From NCBI RefSeq assembly GCF_003990335.1, contig NZ_CP034683.1:386501-450500 (forward strand): 64,000 nt of DNA, read 5' to 3'. Position numbers and translations under genes: made by a program. Position 1 is the first letter of the stretch. Each line of letters opens with the position of its first letter. Positions 8,361 to 18,026 of this stretch are shown piece after piece. The notes beneath the pieces are model-generated. The model made no database searches, was not told the DNA's origin, and saw nothing but the letters and a program-made list of their open reading frames with translations. The DNA comes from Rheinheimera mangrovi (lineage in GTDB: Bacteria; Pseudomonadota; Gammaproteobacteria; Enterobacterales; Alteromonadaceae).

Positions 8361-9260
8361 AGTGCCATTGGCTTTGATCCTTGCCAGCCATTGCTCTGAC
8401 AAAGTGTGGGCTTGTTCAATTTGCTCTGGTGTGAGTTCTGACTGACGACGTTGTACAAACCATGAGTATCTGCTTTGCAATTCATTGTCGTCCGCCAGTT
8501 CCAGGATCAGCAGGTTAAAGGCGTAGGACTTAGCACGGCCATGTTCGCCATAGTTTTGTGAGTGGTGCATATTCGACAGGGTGATCAGTGCTGGGATACT
8601 GCCGTGTTGTGACGCGGACTCCAGCAATAACAGCTGCTGCCGAATAAAGTCATCCCGCTTTTGGATATAGGCTTCTCGTTCCAGCTCAGTTTCACCTGCC
8701 AACTTCATGAACTGCTCTGGCGTGATTGTGGCCATCTCCTCCTGAGCTGGCACATAGCCGGCTTTAGCTGCAGTTTCTAAATAAGCGTAAAACTCATTGC
8801 GTTGCTGTTGGTTTATTCCGGCGCAAAACTCGTAGCGTTCTTTGATGTTCGTTATGGCAAGGCCGTCGTCTTTATAGTCATAGGCTTGTTGCAAACGAGC
8901 TTCTAAATCAGCTTCATTTAGCGCTGCTGAAGCACAAAACCTTAAGTTCATTGCCAGCACATAAGCAGCCTGCAGTTCGCCCTGGTCTGCCCGATTTTTC
9001 AGTCTTGTCAGTTGAGTACGCAGAGGCTGATCCAGTTTCCAGTCTGTTCGTTCAATCACGACCATCTGTTCAGCTGGATCTGGTGCTGAAGGATTGGAAT
9101 TGGGCTTTGTGACTACTTCCAACTCCAGGGCTAAAGGAGTTGGGTTGGGTTCTTGAATATCAGAAATTTGCTGAGGCTGAGTATTGCTATTATTCGTGCC
9201 TATAAAAACCAGGCCGCCACATATCAGCAGTACTAAGGACATAGCTAAAAGTTTTTGCAT
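8346..9260 (-). CDS. Membrane-anchored Sel1/TPR-like protein of unknown function
   Basis: 304 residues. An N-terminal hydrophobic stretch (residues 4-21, LLAMSLVLLICGGLVFIG) acts as a signal anchor or uncleaved signal; no lipobox is seen. A proline-rich linker follows. The remainder is helical with short repeats such as LQAAYVLAMNLRF and GYVPAQEEMA, which resemble Sel1/TPR solenoids. I recognise no catalytic motif. RBS AAGGA precedes the start. It begins 31 bases after gmhB and is in the same direction, so it may be the last gene of the heptose operon, although a functional link is not evident. The C-terminus ends inside a tandem repeat. Confidence 0.6.
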   Translation of the reverse strand: MQKLLAMSLVLLICGGLVFIGTNNSNTQPQQISDIQEPNPTPLALELEVVTKPNSNPSAPDPAEQMVVIERTDWKLDQPLRTQLTRLKNRADQGELQAAYVLAMNLRFCASAALNEADLEARLQQAYDYKDDGLAITNIKERYEFCAGINQQQRNEFYAYLETAAKAGYVPAQEEMATITPEQFMKLAGETELEREAYIQKRDDFIRQQLLLLESASQHGSIPALITLSNMHHSQNYGEHGRAKSYAFNLLILELADDNELQSRYSWFVQRRQSELTPEQIEQAHTLSEQWLARIKANGTLYLP

Positions 9261-9291
9261 TACATTCCTTGTACAAGTGCAGGCCAGAACT

Positions 9292-9849
9292 TTAGTTGGT
9301 TACCAAGCCCAAAGCCGCTTTAATCGAAGGCCAGATTTCATCTGCGCTGGCCTGGTCTTCTGCTGTTAGTGTCTGGCCGGATAACACCAGTACTTTACGG
9401 CCCACACCAGCGGCTTTGGCGGCCTGCATATCGGCTTTTTTATCGCCTAGCATCAGGCTTGAACTCACATCTATATGATACTTTTCAATGGCCTGCAGCA
9501 ACATACCAGGAGCTGGTTTACGGCAATTGCAGTCGATTTGATAAGGTGGATTGGCATTCACCGGATGATGAGGACAAAAGAACACGTCGGTTAGCGTCAC
9601 GCCGTGCGACTCAAACTGAGCTTTCATCCAGTCGGTTAAGGCATAAAACTGCTGCTCGTTATAATAACCGCGGCCTATACCGGATTGGTTAGTGACCACT
9701 ATCAGTAAATAACCTTGTTGCTGCAAATGACGACAAGCGTCGAAGACTCCGTCGATAAACTCGAACTGGTCCGGGCTACTGACATAACCATGATCGATAT
9801 TAATTACGCCGTCACGGTCTAAAAAGGCGGCTTTTTGCATCTGTTTCAT
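9292..9849 (-). CDS. gmhB: D-glycero-D-manno-heptose 1,7-bisphosphate 7-phosphatase
   Basis: HAD-superfamily phosphatase of 185 residues that removes the 7-phosphate from heptose bisphosphate in ADP-heptose synthesis. The HAD motif I is FLDRDGVIN at residues 9-17. HAD motif II is VVTNQSGIGRGYY, and the C-terminal motif is MLGDKKADMQAAKAAGV. A zinc loop of the family is visible as CPHHP with CNCRKP. The start overlaps the upstream glycosyltransferase stop by four bases, so they are translationally coupled. Confidence 0.95.
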   Translation of the reverse strand: MKQMQKAAFLDRDGVINIDHGYVSSPDQFEFIDGVFDACRHLQQQGYLLIVVTNQSGIGRGYYNEQQFYALTDWMKAQFESHGVTLTDVFFCPHHPVNANPPYQIDCNCRKPAPGMLLQAIEKYHIDVSSSLMLGDKKADMQAAKAAGVGRKVLVLSGQTLTAEDQASADEIWPSIKAALGLVTN

Positions 9850-10907
9850 AACTGCTGCTCTGCCACTACTTTATCGAACATAGCGGTCACTGCATCTACA
9901 GCTATTTTTTGCATAATATTGCTGCCTTTGACACGGGTGCCCCATTTCAGCTCTGCTGCGGTTTTGCCTTGTTGCTCCAGCAACGACTGGTGATAGACCT
10001 CGACCACATACTGACGGAACAAATAAGGCCCGGTACGATCCGGATTGCTGTGGCCATACAAACCTATCACAGGCGTACCAACAGCGACCGCCATATGCGC
10101 AGGTCCAGTATCTGGTGCCAAGACTAAACTTGCGTGTTTTAACAACGCCAGCAGTTGTTTTAAATTGGTTTTACCTGTCAGATCTGTGATGGGCTGCTGA
10201 GCTGATGCCAAAATGGCCTGACTTAAATTGCGTTCCAGTTCAGTTGGGCCACCGCATAAAATCACTGCAAAGCCTTTCGCCTTGGCATAATCGGCCAAAG
10301 CCGCATAACGCTCCGGTAACCAGTTACGTTCTGCTTTGGAAGCGGCCGGGCTGATAATCAAAACACGAGCATTGCCAACAGCTGCAAGTTGCTGTTTAGC
10401 CCATAACTCATCGGCTTCCGGTATAGGCAGTTGCCATGTTGGCGTTGTACCAAGCTGTTGTTCTGTCACGCCAATAGCTTTAGCAAACTGGCGGAAACCA
10501 TCCAGCACATGACTGCGTGGCGCTGGCTCTATGCGGTGACGCATAAAAAGCGCATGTAGCTCTTTGGCAGTGTGCCAGTCGAAACCAATCTTTTTGCGGG
10601 CTTTGATGCAAAGTGAAGCGACATTAGCGCGAAAGGCCACCTGCATATGCAGCAGCACATCAAAATAGTCGTTTTTTAAATCCTGATTTAACTGGCTGTA
10701 GGCGGCTTTACCCAGCTTTTTATCAAAGACGACAAAACGTACACCAGGCAAACCTTCCAGCAAACGCGCTTCCACTTTGCCGATAATCCAGGTGATTTGC
10801 GCCTGCGGGTGCTGACGTTGTATCGCCTGCACCACAGACACTGCATTGCAGACATCACCGATAGCGGATAAACGCAGAATACAAATAGAGGTTATGGGCT
10901 GCGACAA
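9846..10907 (-). CDS. Glycosyltransferase family 9 (heptosyltransferase-like)
   Basis: 353 residues. GT9 enzymes add heptose from ADP-heptose to the lipopolysaccharide inner core at the cytosolic face of the inner membrane. The N-terminus ICILRLSAIGDVCNAVSVVQAI and the sugar-nucleotide site LVLAPDTGPAHMAVAVGTPVIGLYGHSNP are diagnostic of WaaC/WaaF/WaaQ-type proteins. Whether it is heptosyltransferase I, II or III cannot be decided by eye; the closing segment YHQSLLEQQGKTAAELKWG is not one I can assign. Its setting between hldE and gmhB strongly supports a core heptose role. It starts one base after hldE ends. Confidence 0.9.
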   Translation of the reverse strand: MSQPITSICILRLSAIGDVCNAVSVVQAIQRQHPQAQITWIIGKVEARLLEGLPGVRFVVFDKKLGKAAYSQLNQDLKNDYFDVLLHMQVAFRANVASLCIKARKKIGFDWHTAKELHALFMRHRIEPAPRSHVLDGFRQFAKAIGVTEQQLGTTPTWQLPIPEADELWAKQQLAAVGNARVLIISPAASKAERNWLPERYAALADYAKAKGFAVILCGGPTELERNLSQAILASAQQPITDLTGKTNLKQLLALLKHASLVLAPDTGPAHMAVAVGTPVIGLYGHSNPDRTGPYLFRQYVVEVYHQSLLEQQGKTAAELKWGTRVKGSNIMQKIAVDAVTAMFDKVVAEQQL

Positions 10908-10908
10908 C

Positions 10909-12369
10909 TCAGTTATTTCCCTGCAAGTCCTGAATTTTTCGTATTACTTTGCTGGTGGAGCGGCCATCAACAAAAGTCAGTACCTGCACTTCACCACCGT
11001 TAGCTATCACGACGTCTGCACCTACTATGGTTTCAATGCTGTAGTCGCCACCTTTGACTAAAACGTCAGGCAATATAGTGCTGATTAATTTCAGCGGTGT
11101 GTCGTTTTCTGCAAGGTCATCACCAAAAGGCACTACCCAGTCGACACTGGCGAGGCTTGCCAGCACTGTAGCTCGGTCTTCCAGACTGTTGATAGGGCGC
11201 TGTTCGCCTTTTAAGCGGCGCACTGAAGCATCTGAATTCAGGCCCACCACTAAACGGTCACCCAACGCCTTAGCCTGAGCTAAATAACGTACATGGCCAG
11301 CGTGTAAAATATCAAAGCAACCATTGGTGAAGACAATACGCTCGCCGTTTTGACGGGCAAACTGAATATGCTGCAGTACTTTGTCAAAAGGCGTCTGATA
11401 AAAATCGCCCTGACGGAATAAATCTTTGTTCAGCTTAGCCGCCAGCTCTTCCGGCGATACAGTAGCAGCTCCCACTTTGCCGACCACTATGCCAGCCGCT
11501 AAGTTAGCCAGCTGAGTGGCATCATGCAAGGACATGCCTGCGCTTAACATCACAGCTAAAGTGGCTATGACGGTATCGCCAGCACCAGTCACATCGCTGA
11601 CTTCCAGCACCTGGGCCGGGAAGTGGAAATGTTCAGTGGCGGTAATCAGGCTCATGCCCTGTTCGCTGCGGGTTAATAAAATCGAAGCTAAACCGGCTTT
11701 TTGCATCAGCTCGCGGGCTGAACTGAGCATTTCTTCCACTGAAGCTGTTTTGCCGCCAGCGGTTTTAAACTCACCTAAATTTGGCGTGATGACATCAGCA
11801 CCGGCATAGACCGACAAGTCAGCTTGTTTGGGGTCAACCAAGACAGTTTTGCCTGCCGCTTTGGCCAGTTTGATCATTTTGGAAATCTGTTGCAACGAGC
11901 CTTTGTTGTAATCACTGAACAGGATCACATCGTAGTTCTGATACACAGCAGCGAAACGTTCTGCCAAGAGTTCAGCGTCAGCATTGCTGAACATTTCTTC
12001 CTGATCCAGCCGCACTATTTGTTGCTGGCGCGACACCACCCGCATTTTGGCAATGGTAGGTTTGTGATCCTGACTTAGCAGTTCAGAATGAATTTGTTCA
12101 CCGGCCAGCAACTGCTGCAAGGATTCGCCGGCGCTGTCGTGACCAATAATACCTAATAAGCCTACTTTACCGTCCAGATGGGCGATATTGCGTGCCACGT
12201 TGGCAGCACCACCGGCTTTGTCTTCAATTTTGCTGATTTTCACCACAGGCACTGGGGCTTCAGGCGATATACGCTGCGAGTCGCCATTAAAATAGCGGTC
12301 CAGCATGACATCACCCACCACCAGCACAGAAGCAGAAGACAAATTTTGCAGCAGGCTCAGGTTAATCAT
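10909..12369 (-). CDS. hldE: Bifunctional heptose 7-phosphate kinase / heptose 1-phosphate adenylyltransferase
   Basis: 486-residue fusion that phosphorylates heptose-7-phosphate at C1 and later attaches AMP to give ADP-heptose. The N-terminal ribokinase-type domain (about 1-320) shows [34 protein letters not shown] and the kinase motif [13 protein letters not shown]. The C-terminal nucleotidyltransferase (about 345-486) shows [17 protein letters not shown] with the HxGH motif, and [14 protein letters not shown]. Length matches E. coli HldE. The ATG shares one base with the gmhA stop codon (TAATG). Confidence 0.97.
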   Translation of the reverse strand: MINLSLLQNLSSASVLVVGDVMLDRYFNGDSQRISPEAPVPVVKISKIEDKAGGAANVARNIAHLDGKVGLLGIIGHDSAGESLQQLLAGEQIHSELLSQDHKPTIAKMRVVSRQQQIVRLDQEEMFSNADAELLAERFAAVYQNYDVILFSDYNKGSLQQISKMIKLAKAAGKTVLVDPKQADLSVYAGADVITPNLGEFKTAGGKTASVEEMLSSARELMQKAGLASILLTRSEQGMSLITATEHFHFPAQVLEVSDVTGAGDTVIATLAVMLSAGMSLHDATQLANLAAGIVVGKVGAATVSPEELAAKLNKDLFRQGDFYQTPFDKVLQHIQFARQNGERIVFTNGCFDILHAGHVRYLAQAKALGDRLVVGLNSDASVRRLKGEQRPINSLEDRATVLASLASVDWVVPFGDDLAENDTPLKLISTILPDVLVKGGDYSIETIVGADVVIANGGEVQVLTFVDGRSTSKVIRKIQDLQGNN

Positions 12370-12950
12370 TAGTTGTTTCCCGTAATGGCTAAATCCAGCG
12401 CTTCACAAAGCCAGTGACCAATAAACATATGCACTTCCTGAATACGGGCTGTTTCGTCGTTTTTAACGATAATAGGCAGTTTGGCGATGTCTTTGACTAA
12501 ACCACCATCACGGCCAGTCAGGGCGACTGTGAAAGCGCCCAGGTCATTGGCGGCTTTTAAAGCTAAATTGATATTCGGGCTTTTGCCTGAAGTCGTCAGG
12601 CCAATCACCACGTCTTGTGGCCGCACTAAACCTAACACCTGACGTTCAAACACGCTGTCAAAATGGTAGTCATTGGCGTGGGCTGTCAGAATAGAAGTAT
12701 CGGTAGTTAAGGCAATAGAAGCCAGAGGGCCACGTTCTGCTTTGTATCTCACCATAAATTCAGCTGCTAAATGCTGGCTGTCAGCTGCGCTGCCGCCATT
12801 ACCCATCCAGACCACTTTGCCGCCTTGTTTTAAGCAGTTTTGCACTGCGTCCAACAGCTGCATGGCTTGCTCGTGATAGGCTTCCACTGTGGCAAAGGCG
12901 TCACGGTGACGTTTTAAACTATCTAAAAAGCTTTGTTTTAAATCTGACAT
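12369..12950 (-). CDS. gmhA: Phosphoheptose isomerase
   Basis: SIS-domain enzyme of 193 residues that converts sedoheptulose 7-phosphate to D-glycero-D-manno-heptose 7-phosphate, the first step of ADP-heptose synthesis. The substrate site [21 protein letters not shown] and the SIS signature [18 protein letters not shown] are clear. It is the first gene of the minus-strand operon gmhA-hldE-GT9-gmhB. RBS AGGAGG-like sequence lies just before the ATG. The 174-base region to the divergent gene at 13125 must contain promoters for both directions. Only hldD (epimerase) is missing from the complete ADP-heptose pathway and is presumably elsewhere. Confidence 0.95.
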   Translation of the reverse strand: MSDLKQSFLDSLKRHRDAFATVEAYHEQAMQLLDAVQNCLKQGGKVVWMGNGGSAADSQHLAAEFMVRYKAERGPLASIALTTDTSILTAHANDYHFDSVFERQVLGLVRPQDVVIGLTTSGKSPNINLALKAANDLGAFTVALTGRDGGLVKDIAKLPIIVKNDETARIQEVHMFIGHWLCEALDLAITGNN

Positions 12951-13124
12951 AGGAGGCTCTGTTTAGCTCTGTGATTGAAGGCATTTTAACGGATCTTGTT
13001 TATTGCAAAAGAACTTTTTATCCATCGGCTTTGTCTTCAGCGGCATAGCGGGAAAAAAAACTCTGTCTTTAGAAGGCGTTCAGGTAAAATCGTTGCATAG
13101 AAGCAGAATAAAGTGGAAAAAAAC

Positions 13125-13904
13125 ATGGGACAGTTTGCAGGATACCCAATCTGGTTAATTAATCTGGACTCCAACCCCGAGCGTTATGAATCAGCCAAAA
13201 AGCAGCTGCACAAGCTGGGTTTGGACGCTGAACGCTTCAGTGCTATTTATGGCAAAAACCTGAGCCAGGCTGAAGTAGCGGCTTGTTATGATCCAGCATT
13301 AAACCAGCAAAAATTCCGCCGTCCTTTGTCACCCGGTGAAATTGGCTGTTATTTAAGTCACCGCACTTTATGGCAGCGCATGGTCGATGAAAATATCGCC
13401 ATGGCCTTTATTCTGGAAGACGATATTGATTTAGAGCCTGAATTTCTGACAGTGCTGGAAAAAATCACCCAACTAAAACACTGGGATATGATTAAGTTAG
13501 CCGATGACAGAGCAGGCACTGGTGAGCAGAAAAAAGATCTGGGTGATGGCTATCAACTAGTGAATTTTGCCAAAGTACCGAACTGCACCACAGGTTATGC
13601 CTTAACGCTGCAAGGCGCTAAAAAGCTGCTGAGCCGGCCTAAGTTTTTCCGCCCTGTGGATGTGGATCTGCAATTTTACCCTGAGCTGAACCTGACTGTA
13701 TATTCCATGTTGCCGTACCGTTTATGGTCAGCCAGCCGCTTTGAAAGCGAAATCGACAAAATGAGCGGCGGCACCCGTAAAGGTGGCACTTCGTTTTGGC
13801 GTAACCTGAAATACCGGTTCCAGCTGAAATCTATCCGCAACAACCACCTCTCTGGTGATCTGTCGCAGGTGCAGTTTACTCCAGCCAAACAGGACGAGGT
13901 GTAA
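13125..13904 (+). CDS. Glycosyltransferase family 25 (LPS core biosynthesis)
   Basis: 259-residue GT25 enzyme, the family of Haemophilus and Neisseria core galactosyltransferases such as LgtB and Lex2B. Diagnostic features are the N-terminal IWLINLDSNPERYESAKKQL, the SPGEIGCYLSHRTLWQRMV segment, and the acidic motif FILEDDIDLEPEF that binds the nucleotide sugar and metal. The C-terminus is basic. The start ATG at 13125 is preferred: GTGGA lies seven bases upstream. A GTG at 13113 is an alternative with no good ribosome binding site. It opens the plus-strand core operon. Confidence 0.88.
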   Translation: MGQFAGYPIWLINLDSNPERYESAKKQLHKLGLDAERFSAIYGKNLSQAEVAACYDPALNQQKFRRPLSPGEIGCYLSHRTLWQRMVDENIAMAFILEDDIDLEPEFLTVLEKITQLKHWDMIKLADDRAGTGEQKKDLGDGYQLVNFAKVPNCTTGYALTLQGAKKLLSRPKFFRPVDVDLQFYPELNLTVYSMLPYRLWSASRFESEIDKMSGGTRKGGTSFWRNLKYRFQLKSIRNNHLSGDLSQVQFTPAKQDEV

Positions 13905-13906
13905 GC

Positions 13907-14686
13907 ATGCGTAGCCGTAAAATTTCCTGTTTTGTCATCTCCTGCAATGAAGAAGACCGCATTGAAGCTTGTTTGCAGTCACTGGCTGGCTGGGTTGATC
14001 AACTGATAGTGGTTGATTCGGGCAGTAAAGACAGAACAGTTGAAATCGCCGAAAAATACGCCGACAAAGTCTATCAAACTGACTGGCCTGGCTTTGGCCC
14101 GCAGCGTAACCGCGCTTTAGCCTGGTGCGAACATGACTGGGTTTTGAGCATAGACGCCGACGAAGTGCTTACACCTGAACTGAAAGTAGAAATTGATCAG
14201 GTATTGGCGGAGCCAGATTTAGATGCCAACTTTATCAAAATGCCATGGCACACCTACTTTTTCGGCAAGTTGCTGAAACATGGCCGGTACTCCACACCGC
14301 AGGGCAAATTGTTTTTAAAAACAGGCGCCAGTTTTAAAGACCGTCAGGTGCACGAAACTCTGTTATTGCCTTATGAAAAAGTGCGGGTATTAAAATCGGC
14401 CATTATTCACCACAGCTGGCGCAGTTATCAGCATTGTCAGGAAAAGCATGTGAAATATGCCTGTTTAGGTGCTGAAGATAAATTCGCCCGTGGCAAAAAG
14501 GCCAGCTTAGGTTTTGCCATTCTGCGCTTTTTCACCGACTTTATTCAGCAGTACGTGCTGCGTTTGGGTTTCCTCGACGGTTGGCGTGGATTACTGATGG
14601 CCATAGTGCTGGGCCAGTATGCTTTTCATAAATATGCCGCGTTGGCCACTATGGTGGCTGATGCAAAAGCCAAAGCAAAAAGCTAA
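13907..14686 (+). CDS. Glycosyltransferase family 2 (WaaE/KdtX type)
   Basis: 259 residues. N-terminal GT-A fold with ISCFVISCNEEDRIEACLQSLAGWVDQLIVVDSGSKDRTVEIAEKYADKV and the DAD metal-binding motif in WVLSIDADEVLTPEL. The middle shows the WaaE-typical HGRYSTPQGKLFLKTGA and VHETLL. In enterobacteria WaaE adds a beta-1,4-glucose to heptose I of the core, and the gene often neighbours waaA, as here. The exact sugar is inferred from family only. It begins two bases after the GT25 stop and ends directly before the waaA-kdkA fusion. Confidence 0.88.
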   Translation: MRSRKISCFVISCNEEDRIEACLQSLAGWVDQLIVVDSGSKDRTVEIAEKYADKVYQTDWPGFGPQRNRALAWCEHDWVLSIDADEVLTPELKVEIDQVLAEPDLDANFIKMPWHTYFFGKLLKHGRYSTPQGKLFLKTGASFKDRQVHETLLLPYEKVRVLKSAIIHHSWRSYQHCQEKHVKYACLGAEDKFARGKKASLGFAILRFFTDFIQQYVLRLGFLDGWRGLLMAIVLGQYAFHKYAALATMVADAKAKAKS

Positions 14687-16762
14687 ATGCAAAGCCGCTT
14701 TTTCCTGTTCAGGCTGATGTACAGCGCCCTGATCCTGGCGCTGACTCCGCTGTTACTGCTGTATTTGCTGCTACGTTCGCGCAAAGACCCGGCTTATCGC
14801 CAGCGTTTTGCTGAACGTTTTGCTTTTAGTTTGCCAGCAACATCAGCCAAAGACGGCATAGTGCTGCATACAGTTTCAGTGGGGGAGTTTAATGCGGCCA
14901 AACCTTTGATTAAACAGTTGTTACAACAGTATCCGCAGTTGGTTTTAACTATTACCTGTACTACGCCTACGGCTTCTGCTGCTATCCAAAAATTACAGGC
15001 GGAACAGCGGGAACTTGGCAGAACCCTTGTGCATTGTTACCTGCCTTTTGATTACCCTGTGTTGATGCGTCGGTGGCTGAAATGGATGCAACCGCAGTTG
15101 TTGCTGATTTTAGAAACTGAGCTCTGGCCTAATCTGGTAGCGAATTGCAAAGCGCTCTCTATTCCGACTTTAGTGGTCAACGCCCGTTTGTCAGCACGTT
15201 CCGCCAAAGGCTACCGGCGTTTTAGCGCTTTCACTCAGCCTATGCTGCAGAGCATCAGCCAAATTCTGACGCAGGACAAAAACAGCGCCCGCCGCTTTTT
15301 GGCTTTAGGTGCAAAAGAAGTGCAAGTGGCAGGTAATTTAAAATTTGAACTGGATGTGCCAAAAACTAGCACCCAGTTGGCGCACAGCTTAAAACCTCTG
15401 CTGCAAGGCCGGATAGTTTGGGTAGCTGGCAGCACTCATGCCGGTGAAGATGAGCTGCTTATTCAGGCTTATCAGCAGTTAAAAGTGCAGTTCCCACAAT
15501 TATTGCTGGTGCTGGTACCGCGCCATCCCGAGCGTTTTGATGCAGTAGCAGAGCTATTACAACAGCAGCAGCTGAAGTTTGTCCGTCGCAGTGTCAATGG
15601 TTTGCCTGATGCCAGTACCCAAGTGTGGCTTGGCGATTCAATGGGTGAATTATTAAGCTGGTATCAACTGGCCGATTTTGTTTTTATCGGCGGCAGTCTG
15701 ATTGAGCGCGGTGGTCATAATCCGCTGGAAGCTATGGCCTTTGGTAAAGCTGTGTTATCTGGCCCTCATGTGTTTAATTTCCAGCTGGTATTCCAGTTGC
15801 TGCAACAGCAGCAGGCTTATGTTCAGGTCAGCACTGTGGCCGATCTGGTCAGCACTGTGACTCAACTTACGCAGCAACCCGAACTGGCCATTACACTAGG
15901 TGCAAAGGGCTTAAAACTCTATCAGCTGCAACAGGGTGCTGTGGCGCGGATGATGGCTCAGGTGAATCATTTTTTGCCAATGGCTGAAGTTAAAAAATTA
16001 AATACAGACAATGCTTTAGCTTGGTTTGATCCATACTTTTATCCGAACTTTGACATGGCCTATTTTCAAGCGGAATTTTGGCAACAGCAGGGCTTAGTCA
16101 TTGGTCAGTCCAAAGGCCGTAATACGGTGTGGTTTATCCGCCAGCAAAACGGCCAAGAGGCTGTGTTGCGGCATTATTACCGTGGTGGTTTGGTCGGCAA
16201 ACTGAACAAAGATAAGTTCTGGCCAGAACCTGCGGCACAAAGCCGGGCTATGGCGGAATTTAGTTTACTCTGGCAAATGCGCTTATGGGGTTTACCAGTG
16301 CCACGGCCTTGTGCTGCTTTGTATCAAAAACACGGCTTTAGCTATAGCGCGGATATCCTGATTGAACGTATCCCAGGCACCACAGACCTGGCTCATCTGC
16401 TGCAACAACGGCCTTTAAGTCATGCCGAATGGCAACAGCTTGGTGCTGTCATTGCCTCTTTCCACCAGCATCAGGTGTATCACTCCGACTTAAATTGCCA
16501 CAATATTTTGCTGGATAATCAGGGCCAGTTTTGGCTAATAGACTTTGATAAATGCGCTATTCGTAGAGCTGCAGACTATGCTGATCAAAGCTGGAAAACA
16601 CAGAATCTGCAGCGGTTATTACGCTCACTAAACAAAGAAAAACAGCAGTTGCCAAACTTCCATTGGCAGCCCGACCAATTTGCCGCGCTGGAGCTGGGTT
16701 ATCAGCAAGCGGGCCATGGCCAGTCACAACAGATAAGCCAAACCATACAGAGTACAAACTAA
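14687..16762 (+). CDS. Kdo transferase fused to Kdo kinase (WaaA-KdkA)
   Basis: One uninterrupted 691-residue frame. Residues 1 to about 430 are WaaA/KdtA: an N-terminal membrane anchor (RLMYSALILALTPLLLLYLLL), VSVGEFNAAKPLI, LETELWPNLV, VNARLSARSAKGY, and the GT-B donor site FIGGSLIERGGHNPLEAMAFGK. From about residue 440 the protein is KdkA: WFDPYFYPNFDMAYF, the phosphate-loop substitute, the catalytic HSDLNCHN at 599-606 and the metal-binding DFDK at 619-622. The product would add Kdo to lipid IVA and phosphorylate it at O-4. In Haemophilus the two activities are separate proteins and WaaA adds one Kdo only. Starts immediately after the previous stop. Confidence 0.92.
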   Translation: MQSRFFLFRLMYSALILALTPLLLLYLLLRSRKDPAYRQRFAERFAFSLPATSAKDGIVLHTVSVGEFNAAKPLIKQLLQQYPQLVLTITCTTPTASAAIQKLQAEQRELGRTLVHCYLPFDYPVLMRRWLKWMQPQLLLILETELWPNLVANCKALSIPTLVVNARLSARSAKGYRRFSAFTQPMLQSISQILTQDKNSARRFLALGAKEVQVAGNLKFELDVPKTSTQLAHSLKPLLQGRIVWVAGSTHAGEDELLIQAYQQLKVQFPQLLLVLVPRHPERFDAVAELLQQQQLKFVRRSVNGLPDASTQVWLGDSMGELLSWYQLADFVFIGGSLIERGGHNPLEAMAFGKAVLSGPHVFNFQLVFQLLQQQQAYVQVSTVADLVSTVTQLTQQPELAITLGAKGLKLYQLQQGAVARMMAQVNHFLPMAEVKKLNTDNALAWFDPYFYPNFDMAYFQAEFWQQQGLVIGQSKGRNTVWFIRQQNGQEAVLRHYYRGGLVGKLNKDKFWPEPAAQSRAMAEFSLLWQMRLWGLPVPRPCAALYQKHGFSYSADILIERIPGTTDLAHLLQQRPLSHAEWQQLGAVIASFHQHQVYHSDLNCHNILLDNQGQFWLIDFDKCAIRRAADYADQSWKTQNLQRLLRSLNKEKQQLPNFHWQPDQFAALELGYQQAGHGQSQQISQTIQSTN

Positions 16763-17943
16763 TGCAGCAGTGGGACGTGATCGTTATAGGCGCAGGCGCC
16801 GCAGGTTTATTCAGCGCTATTGAAGCTGCCAAACGAGGTCGCAAAACCCTGGTGCTGGACAATGGCAAACGTATAGGCCGCAAAATTCTGATGTCAGGTG
16901 GTGGCCGCTGTAACTTCACTAATATCTATGCCAGCCCGGCTAATTATTTATCGCAAAACCCGCATTTTTGTAAGTCGGCTTTAAGCCGTTACACCCAATG
17001 GGATTTTATTGCTTTGGTGCAACAATACGGCATTGCTTATCACGAAAAAACGCTGGGCCAGCTGTTTTGTGACGACAGCGCCAAAGACATAGTGGACATG
17101 CTGCAACAAGAGTGCGACAAGGCGGGCGTGTCTATTGCGCTGCAACAGGATATTCAAAATGTCAGTTTTGCTGATGGTGTCTATACAGTCACAACACCTC
17201 AACTTAGCCGCAGTTGTCAGAGCTTAGTGGTGGCATGTGGTGGTTTAAGCCTGCCAAATTTAGGCGCTACTGCTTATGGTTTTCAGCTGGCTGAACAGTT
17301 TGGTTTAAATGTATTGCCAGTGCGCGCTGCCTTAGTGCCTTTAACCTGGCAACCGGCCGATAAAGCTGTGTTTGAAGAAATCAGTGGTGTGTCTTTGCCT
17401 GTGACGGCGCAAGCCAACGATGTGGTATTTCCGGAAGATATGCTGTTCACCCACAGGGGCTTAAGTGGCCCGGCTATTTTGCAAATCTCCAGCTACTGGC
17501 AACCGGGCGACGAGCTGATTATTAACTTAGCACCGCAGCAGGATCTAAACGCATTCCTGCTGGAGCAACAGCAAAAACACCCTGAGCAGGAACTTAAAAC
17601 TATATTGTCGCGTTTGCTGCCAAAACGTTTAGTTGAAAAGCTGCTGGAGCTGAATCTGTTTCAGAATCAGCCTATTAAAGCGCTGCAAGGCAAGGCCATT
17701 CAACGCCTGGCCGACAGTCTGACGCACTATGTCTTTAAACCCAACGGCACCGAAGGCTACCGCACCGCCGAAGTCACTTTAGGTGGAGTCGACACCAACG
17801 AACTTTCGTCCAAAACCATGGAAGCAAAAAAACAACCAGGCCTGTATTTTGTCGGCGAAGTGGTAGACGTCACAGGTTGGTTAGGAGGCTACAACTTCCA
17901 GTGGGCCTGGGCATCGGGTTGGGTAGCGGGGCAGTATTGTTAG
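16762..17943 (+). CDS. FAD-dependent oxidoreductase, HI0933/YhiN family
   Basis: 393-residue flavoprotein. The N-terminal dinucleotide fold is DVIVIGAGAAGLFSAIEAAKRGRKTLVLD, followed by the family block GRKILMSGGGRCNFTN. The C-terminal FAD contact region is GLYFVGEVVDVTGWLGGYNFQWAWASGWVAG. The physiological substrate is not known for the family. The ATG at 16762 shares one base with the WaaA-KdkA stop (TAATG), showing translational coupling. A longer frame starting at 16663 would overlap kdkA and is not supported. Confidence 0.9.
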   Translation: MQQWDVIVIGAGAAGLFSAIEAAKRGRKTLVLDNGKRIGRKILMSGGGRCNFTNIYASPANYLSQNPHFCKSALSRYTQWDFIALVQQYGIAYHEKTLGQLFCDDSAKDIVDMLQQECDKAGVSIALQQDIQNVSFADGVYTVTTPQLSRSCQSLVVACGGLSLPNLGATAYGFQLAEQFGLNVLPVRAALVPLTWQPADKAVFEEISGVSLPVTAQANDVVFPEDMLFTHRGLSGPAILQISSYWQPGDELIINLAPQQDLNAFLLEQQQKHPEQELKTILSRLLPKRLVEKLLELNLFQNQPIKALQGKAIQRLADSLTHYVFKPNGTEGYRTAEVTLGGVDTNELSSKTMEAKKQPGLYFVGEVVDVTGWLGGYNFQWAWASGWVAGQYC

Positions 17944-18026
17944 TTGTTGTGTAATGACTGGACTTCCACAAAATCACAACTGAAAAACTACCTCTTAGCT
18001 CGACGTTATATTTTATGGAGTAAAAG

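Noticed and set aside
16663..16761. N-terminal extension of the YhiN-type flavoprotein
   Set aside because: The extension overlaps kdkA in another frame; ATG 16762 overlaps the upstream stop and begins exactly at the FAD fold.
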